A stretch of 64,000 bases of DNA from positions 81,567,100 to 81,631,099 of the forward strand of contig CM076847.1 of the NCBI GenBank assembly GCA_039519185.1, written 5' to 3'. Positions 56,116 to 64,000 of this stretch are shown here, in pieces. The DNA comes from Astragalus membranaceus (Eukaryota > Streptophyta > Magnoliopsida > Fabales > Fabaceae). Position 1 is the stretch's first letter. Each line of letters starts with the position of its first letter. A model generated the notes under the pieces. It was not told where the DNA came from, made no database searches, and was given only the letters and a program-made list of their open reading frames with translations. Position numbers and translations under genes: made by a program.

Positions 56116-57542
56116 TGTTACCAAGTGGCTTCAGTCTCAAGAGGGGGGGTGAATTGAGATTTAAAACTTTTCAGATCTTTTGAAAATGTTTTTCCCCTTT
56201 TCAATGACTTAGATCAATTTTCGCGCAGGTTAAGTGGAAGCGAAGGAATTAGAATATAAAGCAGTAAAGCAGTATAATAGTAAAGCAGGAAAGCAGTAAA
56301 GCACGCAGAGATTTATCCTGGTTCGGTCACCTCCTAGTGACCTACGTCCAGTCCTCACACCCTTGTGAGATTTTCCACTAAAGCAACAACAAGGCTTACA
56401 GGTGCCTTGGAAAACCTTTACAGACTCAGGCACTCTCCTCCTAGGATACCCCACCTATAGAGAGCCCTCAGATCTAATATAACAATAACAAGAGATACCC
56501 CACCCCTGTTACAATCAACTGCCCTAGAAAGATACCCCACTTCCTAGTACATGCAGCTACCCTAGAGAGATACCCCACTCCCTAGAACAAAACACAACAA
56601 TTAAATAATAAACAATTGTAAATGCAGAAATACCTCTAATGAAGGCAGATATTACAACTTGAAGGACGCAACCCCAACTAACTCTTAGCAACAGATCAGC
56701 TCAGACAGACCAACGGTACGTGACGAGCAAAAGTAAAAGCGTAAAGAGTTTTTCTCAAAAGTTCTCTGATTCGTGAAACGGGTTGTGTGAAAATGAACGT
56801 GAAGCACTGCCTATTTATAGGCTATGAGGAATTCATTTTTACGTTGAAAATAGTGTAGGAATCGATTCTTTGTTAAAATGTATTTGATCTAGGAATCGAT
56901 TTATTTAGGTAAGGAATCGATTTTATCTTTGTTTGTAAAATATGGGAAATCGATTCTTGAGTACCATGGAAAGCTAGGAATCGATTCTATACTTAGTGAA
57001 AATATGTAGGAATCGATTTTCAGCTTGCCTGAGACAAGTGGGAATCGATTCTCAGTTATGTGCAAAAGGTTAGGAATCGATTCTTCCCTTAAAAAATATT
57101 TGGCTCAGAAATCGATTTATGTACTGAAAGTACATGACCTGAAAATCGATTTATAGCTTTTCTATTTTACCTGAAAATCGATTTTGATATTTGTTCATGC
57201 ATGAGGAAATCGATTTTGTTATTTTAAAGGTGATAGAAATGTTTACGTAAATATGCATGCACCTTTAAAAAACTTTGTGAGTGTGTGAGACTTTGAGATA
57301 CGAGCTGACCTTTTGAAAGAGCTTACACTTTTTCCTAAGACACACCCAAACCCTAAGGACTACCCTTATATTTAAGGACTACCCTTAAACTTGAATCTTC
57401 AGTTCTTGGCTTGCTTGTCTTGGATTGTGACTTTGACGTTTAGTCACTTTTATTGACTTTGACCGTCAATCTTACCTTTGTCTTTTTCATCATCAAAACA
57501 CATCCTGCATTATCAGGTTACCTGCAACACAAGGTATCCACA
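56116..57542 (-). repeat. Outer 5' LTR of the gag-only array
   Basis: Ends CCACA at 57542, followed by TSD AAAAA. Carries the same array of AATCGATT-cored words (about 56867-57223). Confidence 0.93.
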
Positions 57543-57673
57543 AAAAAGTCTAACAAAACGTGGAGAAAAATGAAAACCACAAACCTGCATTCCAGCTGAA
57601 AATTGGTGATGCACTTCAGCATATACCTAAAATGAACAAACTGATATAAGAAATTGAAACGAAGCTCGAAAAT

Positions 57674-60600
57674 TGATAACTCTATTTTATATAGGTTATT
57701 TATGCTCCTAATACTTAAGTCAAAGCTTACTTCTCAAGTAATTCTAGTGCTTAAATATGTGAATATATGAATATTAGAGTAAATATAGGTTATAAGTCAA
57801 TTCCTTAAACCTTGGGCATAATCAATGCCTTTGTGAATATGTTTGATGTTTTGCTATTAGCGCTGCAGCGGTATGCTATCAAGGAGACGCTACAGCGTTA
57901 TATGACGGCTGACCATTGAGATATTTGTGTGACCACTTGAGGACATGATGAGTCACCACCCTTATCTCTTCCTCTCAGCTGGATATTTTGACTTCCAAGT
58001 GGATGATAAATTACACTTGGCGCCCCCTAAATGGAACCCATGTGATAGTTGGTGTACTCCATCATTAGCACTTTTTGTAAAGTACTTTAAGGATAATATC
58101 TAAGTCTTATGAGCATCATGTGATATTATTATTTTATTAAGACTTAGTTAGTTTTAGATTAATAGATATTGCTTCATTAGTAAGAAATATACGTAGACAC
58201 AAGTAGTTGTAACTTGAAAAAAAGAACTTCTTATGACATAGTAGCTTTTCTCCATTGTTATACTACCTTTAAGCTTTTATTTTTAGCATAGTTTTCTAGT
58301 CTTCATCCAAGGTTTTGCTCTCGCCTCAACTTCATCATTTGTATGCTACTTGGGATCATTGGAGTGTATCTTTTGCAACCACTCTTCTCTTGTCTTCATA
58401 CGGTAATACATACTATCTAGTTGTATTATGTTGATGGAACTTGTGATGAGCTAACTTTGTTGTAGTGGGTTGTTCTTGGTGTGTAATGAACCTTGAGTAA
58501 CTTTTGTATAATATTATGATGTTTGTGTTTTATTCCTTGTGTCATAATGCTTTCAATCTTGGTTTGGGAATGATCAACTAAAACAAGGTAACTTTGTGGG
58601 TACAGACATGGTTCACAAAGAGAACTCGATGAATGATATGAATGAAAACCCTTTAAAGACATTTAAAGGAAGCACTACTTAACTCTAGACATAGGGGAGT
58701 AGTAGTTCATAAGGCAAATGTTGTAAGAGTTTAATATACAGGGGTAAAACTTATTTAGAGCCTAGACATAGGAGTCTTGTAACATAACCCTGATGAAAGT
58801 GACTGAAAGGCACGCTACCAAAGCGCTACAGCGTCTATGGACTTTGAAGCGCTACAGCGTCTAAATATTATTTGAACACTACTCTTGGGAATTTACACAA
58901 CTATTGAGCTATCCAACTCACCTTTAAATTACTTCAACTTAATACTTGTAGCGACCGAAAAATCCGTGCGAGGATTCTTCGAAGGTTCAAAGATGAAGCC
59001 GCCACCAAAGTTTAGTTTATAAGGGCAAACATTGGAAAATCCCTTTTGGGTTGGATAAGGGTCCTTGAGACCAGATTTGGGTTCGGGAGTCGGTTATGCG
59101 TGGGGAAGGTATTAGCACCCCACGACATCCTTCCTAAGGAAGGTTACCTGCTAATTAGTTGTACAAGCGAAAGTTAATTTTGAAAACATTTATTTTTACC
59201 CTTTTATTGTGAATTAAAAAGAAAGAACGAAATTGATATTTTTTGAATTTAAGAAAAGGATTATTTAGGAAAAGACTAAAAAGGTTTTTTATTAGTGCAA
59301 TTGACAGATGTGGGCCCCCATCTGCTCCTACGTATCTCTTGGTAGAGAATCAAATCACACGTAGTTCTTGGTAGAAAAATGTTTGTTGGTTGGTATTTTT
59401 TAATATAGGGATCTTAGGACTCCTGAGTGATCAGTTCATTTGTCCTAAAACGATGACTAACCTGACTGTACAGTCGGCTTAGTCCCCTACTTTGTAAAAA
59501 TAGAGTTTTTGGAGTTTGGAAAATGGTTTGAAGTGTGTTTGTTTGATTTTATTGGAATAGGGGTTTTAGGATTCCTGAGCCGTACGGCTCATTTATCCTA
59601 GAACGCCGACTAACCCGTCTGTACAGTCGGCTTAGTCCCCTCATTTGAGAATTTGATTTGTGGGAAGAAACGTGTTTGTGTTTATTTTAATTTAGAAATT
59701 TGTTTGTTTTAAATAGGGATTTTAGGCCATGATCCGTAACGGTTCATTAGTGACCTAAAAAGCAGACTAACCCGACTGTACAGTCGACTTAGTCCCCTAT
59801 TTATATTTTTTGAAAATGAAATATTCATATATTTATTTTTTATAGTTTTTTGTAAAAGAAATTGTTTTGAAAAGAAATAAATAAAAAAACGAACAGGGGC
59901 TGCATTAATAAAACAAGGGTGCAGTTAGAGTAGATGGCTGTATTATTAAACATGGAGGTGCCGCTAACAGAGTCCAGCTTTATGTCAGTTTCGCTGGCCC
60001 ACGAATTCATGGGCCTTTCAGGGGTGCTGTAATAAATAAATGGAGGGGGTTCGAATAGAAATCTGTTGTTTTTTTTAATTTTTACAAGGGAAATAAAAGG
60101 AAATATATAAGGCACAAATTGGGTTTGTGAACCCTAATTTCACTACCCTCTTCTCTAGCGCCGCATAACAGAAATGAGGAAAGGGAAAACAGAGTTTGTG
60201 GAGAGATCAGAGGCGCGATTTCCGCCGGAGAAGGGGGAAGGAGATTCACGCAAAGGGGGAGAGAGAGAGAGAGATGATACACGAAAGAGAGAAAGAGAGA
60301 AATGAAGAGGGAAGGGAGGCGATGGCGAGGAGAAAGGCGCGAGGGGAGGAGAGAAGAAGACGGTGACAGCGACATGGTGGAGCTGCTGTCTATGGTGGAC
60401 GACGGTGCATACGCTGGAAAATGCGATTGGGGCTCGGCGGTGTAGCTAGGGGACGACGATGAAGGCTCGCGACGGCAGTGGTTGCGTCTGGTGACCGGTG
60501 CGTCCGCTGACGACGGTGAAAAGGAAATGGGCTTCGATGGAGTTAGTGGTTACAGTGAGGCTTGCGACAGTCAAGCTCACGACGGGGTGCTTTGCGAACG

Positions 60601-62276
60601 CAAAGGGGAGAGGACGACGGTGACCGGAGTTGCAGCGACCACCGTACACGGTGGCGCGAAAGGAGCACGCGGTGTTTGTGGCGAGGGGAAGACGAAGCGG
60701 TGCATCTGGGGGGAACGACCACCGTCTACGGTGGTCGGAGCTAAGAGAGTAAGTTTCCGATTCTGTATTTTTTCTTCTATTTTGTTCCTTCTTATTTCTG
60801 CCTGCCATACTTTGATGTTTGCTTCTGATTTCTATTTTTTGATTTCTCGTTTTTTAGTTCATTTGTTTGAAAGGACTCTAAACCCTAATTTAACCAAACT
60901 TTTGCTTAATTTCTTTTTCTGAAACAGATTAACAAAACCTAATTTTCTGCGCAACAAAACTAATTCTGATTTTTACCAAACCCTAATCTTTCTAATCCTA
61001 ATCTACTTGGAGTATCAGTATTCACAATAAAACCTTGCTTGAATGGATATGTTTGATTATTCTTGATTTTAGCCTATTAGTACGAATTAAAAAGAGAACC
61101 TATTTACGCACCCTAAGTTCTAGTTTTATTTACGGCATCAATACTCACAACAAAACCTAAGCTGAAGTGTTTGGTTAATCTTCATTCATATGTACTGTTC
61201 AGACCTATGGTTGATTTTGGTTTATTAGAAAAAACTTATTTACAAAATAGACTTCATAAAACCCAAATGAACTAACCTCTTGTCCAGCTTCTGATTATTC
61301 TCTATTGTTTGCTCTGCTACTGCTGTGCCTCTGCTGCTGTTTCTCAAACTGCTACTGCTTCTGTTTTAGGACTTTGTGATTAGGGTTCCAGTGTGGAACC
61401 CTAACTTTTTTCGCCCTGAATTTCGTATCTGATTTTCTCTATCTTATATGAATTTTCGTATGCCTTTGCTGTCAGTTTTTTGGGTGTGTCTAGGCTTGTT
61501 TATATAGGTAAAAAATTAGGGTTTTTCTGATTCTTCTCCATATTTGTTTCCATTTCCAGGTACTTGGGCTTGGGTTGGAGAAAATGGGTGCTTGGTGAGC
61601 AAGAAATGGTTAGGGTTCAGCTGCTGTTGCTGCTGTTTTTTGCATTTTCGTTTTCAGATTTTTGTGTATTTTTGGTTATTGTATTTTTTGGGCTTTTTGT
61701 ACAATTAGATTTTTGGATTATTGTAATGTTAATTTAATTCTGATTTTACCATATTTTGGATCATATTTTGGATGTGGTAATATCATTTTTGTGAATCAGA
61801 TTTTATGTTTTAGCTTTTGACAAAAATGGATGAAGCAGGACCAAAAAGGCTAAAAGGCCCGATACTCAACAAACACTAAAATTAGGTCTGAATGCTAAGA
61901 AAGGCCCAATTACGCGAGCATAGGTCCGATTAGATAAAAAAGCTTCTCGGCCCGATTGAAAAAACTACTAAGCGTTGGCCCAAATATAAACGAAAGCCCA
62001 AAAACTTTTCTCGTAATAATGTCTATGACATGCGGACTAAATTAAAATGGTTGCGAAAAAAGCAATCGGACAAAATTGGGGTATAACAATACTCTTTTAT
62101 CACAACTTATAATGTTTACAACTCTTTATCTTTACTTTGTGCTTAATTCTTTTCACTAAGCTTCTAATCACTTAAACTTCTTAGATTAATTCCAATTCCT
62201 GTGGGAACGAACTTTACATATCATTATATTACTTGTTGCGATTGTGTATACTTGCACATCACCTTTTCGCACAACA
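57674..62276 (+). repeat. Ogre/Tat-like long LTR, with family-B LTR nested
   Basis: Starts TGATAACTCTATTTTATATA and ends CTTTTCGCACAACA at 62276. Flanks AAAAT (57669-57673) and GAAAT (62277-62281) are an imperfect 5-bp TSD. Without the insert it is about 1456 bp. GCGCTACAGCGT words recur (57865-57900 and 58818-58862). No internal retroelement region follows, so it is a solo LTR. It sits in the LHW intron between exons 62398-62320 and 57626-57585. Confidence 0.75.
58947..62088 (+). repeat. Long solo LTR (family B), third copy, nested in the Ogre-like LTR
   Basis: 3142 bp, TGTAGCGACCGAAAAATCCG...ATTGGGGTATAACA, with TSD ATACT at 58942-58946 and 62089-62093. It is longer than the 42669 copy. 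About 59400-59800 has three tandem units of roughly 155 bp with ACTGTACAGTCGGCTTAGTC (the third with GTCGACTTAG). The GC-rich 60120-60730 part has several open frames without recognisable motifs. Confidence 0.85.
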
Positions 62277-63383
62277 GAAATCTCATAGCACCACTAAAAT
62301 TAAGTAATAAACTTCATACCTCGGGTGGACATGCATCTTTAGTGAACTTGTTCAAAAGAACCCACTGATGGCTTCCTGTGAATGCCGACCGACCAATTAT
62401 CGTGATTAACAGCAAAAAGCAGCACATGATGAGTAACATGGAAACAAAAAAGAGATAAAAATAGGTTAAAACAGAAAGTACCTACCCTTCACCTGTAAGA
62501 ATGACTAAATTATCTACTGCCATTTTGTTAATCAAAGTACAAACTCTGTCCTCTTCTTGAATTCCTAGCTGAGAGAAAGGATATGTCAAGGGTTCGTAAT
62601 AGCATTCTTCCCAGATTAATAACCTGACAAGAAAAAAAGACAAACCATATTCAATTACTAAATCAAAAACCATTTTGGATGCTGAGATTAGTTGATTGAA
62701 AAGCAACAAAAATGCTTAGACATATTTAGTCAGAAAAATAAAAGATTGAGAAGAACAAAAAAAGGAAAGTCGAATTTTATATCAATTTCTATCTATAAGC
62801 AGTGACACATCACAATTCACAAGTGTCTACCATTATAACGATGGATCAGCAAATAAATAAGGCCAATTGGAATAAAAAACGAGAAAGACAAAATCTGAAT
62901 TAGGAGCAGATTCATTTACAGAATCACAGACAATCAATTCAATAGGTAGTGCGCCTGAAAAAACCATCAACAAATATACCTCTTGAATAAATAAATATAA
63001 GATTCTTGAAGACAAAACAGAAGCATCCAAAGCACAAATATCCAAAGTAAGAATGAAAATTTAGTACAGTACAAATACGAATACGAATACAAATCAAATA
63101 CAACTAAGCAGTGACCACTGACCAATCAAAGACACCACAACATGTAAATCATATCTTGTAACTAAATCAAAACCAGAAATAGAATCTAACATGAATATGA
63201 ATATCTCATATCTCACAAAACTAAAAAGCAAGGCTTGAGAGAAGATCCACAGCAACTTGAGTGTGTGTTCATCAAGAACACACTCTGGGCATACAAACAC
63301 AAGTGAATCAGATTAGGGTTTGCACAATAACAAAGGAAACGAAGTAAAACACAAGGTTGTGGTGTTTTACTTTCGTTTTGCGT

Positions 63384-63755
63384 TCATAATTCCATTACAG
63401 ACTGTTCAAGTACCTGGAAAAGTGAAACCCAGGTCAGATTTTGAGATTCACACCAAACAAAGAACAAGTGAGAGTTTGTGTGTGATCTACCTTCTTTTGG
63501 TGTTCGCGAGGCTATTCGTTCATCATTCAACCAGATTTCGGTACATGTAAAGACAGAAATCCAGCAACAAGCAAGTTCAGAATATAGGGTTTCAGAAATA
63601 ACGAAATTAATCACAAAATCAAAAGGGCTTTGTGTAATACCTGGTTGTTGATACTTTCGAAGTTCCATTGTTGAATTTCCAAGCTTCAGCTTCTGCAAAT
63701 CGAGCAAAATCTCAAACCCTAGCAGAGCTTGATAGTGAAACTGTGAGTGAAGCAA
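63384..63755 (-). other. Unidentified leader-like exon(s) upstream of the chimera
   Basis: Minus strand: a pyrimidine-rich stretch (63780-63740), then ATG at about 63669 (MELRKYQQPG) with a CAG|GTATTAC donor-like site after CAACAACCAG. The frame stays open for 123 codons from an upstream ATG at 63755 but shows no known motif. The first LHW coding exon is not here. It may be the captured first exon and leader of another gene that supplies transcription of the chimera. 62700-63380 holds no recognised exon. Confidence 0.3.
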
Positions 63756-63812
63756 AAATGAAAGAAAGAGAGAGAAAGAATCGTGTTGTGTAAGTTTAGG
63801 GTTCTGTTTTTG

Positions 63813-63892
63813 TTAGGAGAGGGAGAGGGCAGCGTGAGGTAGGAGAGGGAGAGGGCAGCGTGAGGTAGGAGAGGGAGAGGGCGACTGAGAGG
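63813..63892. repeat. Three tandem copies of a 27-bp purine-rich unit
   Basis: Unit TAGGAGAGGGAGAGGGCAGC plus GTGAGG, repeated at 63813, 63840 and 63867, the last copy diverging after GGGAGAGGGC. It lies between the CACTA subterminal repeats and the leader-like exon. Confidence 0.9.
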
Positions 63893-64000
63893 TATGCGTG
63901 AAATGAAGGTCCGTGGGATGAGGTTCCTTTAATTTAGGATGTGTTACTTTGCGACGACTTTTTAGATGTTTCCGACGAAAATCTCCATCGGAAATTTGCG

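Larger units (their letters stand above)
47638..57542 (-). mobile_element. Tandem three-LTR array of a gag-only copia element (LTR-gag-LTR-gag-LTR)
   Basis: Period 4239 bp: LTRs at 47638-49064, 51877-53303 and 56116-57542 (1427 bp each) separated by two 2812-bp internal regions (49065-51876, 53304-56115). The outer TSD is AAAAA (47633-47637 and 57543-57547). In minus sense each LTR runs TGTGGATACC...GTTACCA-type end; TGGTATCAGAGC primer sites (initiator-Met tRNA) lie at 51863-51874 and 56102-56113, and AAAAAGGGGGAGAA polypurine tracts adjoin the LTRs at 49065 and 53304. Gag style is SIRE/Maximus. Only gag and a pol remnant are present, so it is a terminal-repeat-with-gag (TR-GAG) type non-autonomous element. 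It lies in an intron of the captured LHW fragment. Confidence 0.93.
47060..62623 (-). pseudogene. Captured LHW (LONESOME HIGHWAY-type bHLH) N-terminal exons
   Basis: Minus-strand exons in order: 62623-62486 (LLIWEECYYEPLTYPFSQLG, EEDRVCTLINKM), 62398-62320 (IGRSAFTGSHQWVLLNKF), 57626-57585 (VYAEVHHQFSAGMQ), 47593-47534 (TVAIIPVLPHGVVQLGSFLP) and 47454 to about 47060 (IMENMGFVKDVQSLFLQLG, GALLSEDYSAK). Exon lengths 138, 79, 42, 60 and 519 keep one reading frame. They form most of the bHLH-MYC_N domain of LHW-type factors. The first LHW exon and the C-terminal bHLH are absent, and the acceptor before 62398 is AT rather than AG. Retained introns show DNA-level capture. Two introns were invaded by retroelements. 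Probably not functional. Confidence 0.8.
45248..64000. mobile_element. Large CACTA element carrying captured gene fragments; right end beyond the window
   Basis: Left terminus CACTACAACAAAATTGACG, followed to about 45510 by an array of TTCCGACGAA / CGTCGCAAAT repeats. Mirror-oriented copies (TTTGCGACGACTTTT, TTCCGACGAAAATC, TCGGAAATTTGCG) reappear at 63948-64000, as expected near the other end of the same element; its CACTA terminus is not visible. Between them lie minus-strand exons of LHW, TTL and NUP98 genes plus two later retroelement insertions (47638-57542 and 57674-62276). Without those, the CACTA part in view is about 4.2 kb. No transposase ORF is seen. That both ends belong to one element is an inference. 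Confidence 0.7.

Noticed and set aside
60446..60922. ORFs of 120 and 146 codons in the third family-B LTR
   Set aside because: Opposite-strand overlapping frames in a GC-rich block; no recognisable domain.

Overview
This window is nuclear DNA from a plant, most likely a eudicot and probably a papilionoid legume. The plant assignment rests on a spliced plastid MPBQ/MSBQ methyltransferase gene (VTE3 type), a FAR1-related (FRS) gene, a plant CML8/11-type calmodulin-like gene, and fragments of plant LONESOME HIGHWAY, TTL and NUP98 genes. The legume guess is an inference from the style of the long LTRs, MITEs and SINEs and is not proven by the sequence. No bacterial, organellar or CRISPR features are present.

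Host genes are sparse. An FRS gene runs off the left edge (1-1374, minus). A three-exon calmodulin-like gene lies at 18002-18668 (minus) and a three-exon VTE3 gene at 35980-39636 (minus). Almost everything else is transposable elements, many with target-site duplications (TSDs) that can be read directly.

Layout: 2959-9500 is a Ty1/copia element (TSD GGGTT) with an intact polyprotein frame; its 3' LTR is broken by a long LTR resembling Ogre/Tat LTRs. 9604-12655 is a decayed hAT element. 13628-17125 holds two SINEs, a fold-back MITE and a tandem (TCTAA)n/Helitron-like array. 19320-24212 is a long reverse-oriented LTR (called family B here) carrying a 2.3-kb CACTA element (TSD GAG). 24796-33915 is a Ty3/gypsy Tat-lineage element (TSD CTTGG) with dual RNase H, a forward-strand extra ORF and a GC-rich tandem repeat; it lacks most of gag, the protease and the front of the reverse transcriptase. 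40083-41971 holds fold-back MITEs, one nested in another (TSD AATATATTT).

The right third is a deeply nested structure. A Mutator-like element starting at 42029 is interrupted by a family-B LTR (42669-45017, TSD CTTTT) and then by a large CACTA element starting at 45248. The CACTA's opposite subterminal repeats reappear at the right window edge. It carries exons, in order and with introns, of three unrelated genes on the minus strand: LHW (bHLH-MYC_N region), a TTL-type TPR protein and the NUP98 autopeptidase region. The LHW and TTL parts are fused in frame inside one exon. Two introns of this chimera were later invaded: one by a tandem LTR-gag-LTR-gag-LTR array of a gag-only copia element (47638-57542), the other by an Ogre-like LTR (57674-62276) that itself contains a family-B LTR (58947-62088).

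The most interesting items are the multi-gene-capturing CACTA, the nearly identical three-LTR tandem array, and the histone-H3-tail-like start (MARTKETAR) of the extra ORF in the Tat element. All similarities are from reading the sequence; no database search was run.
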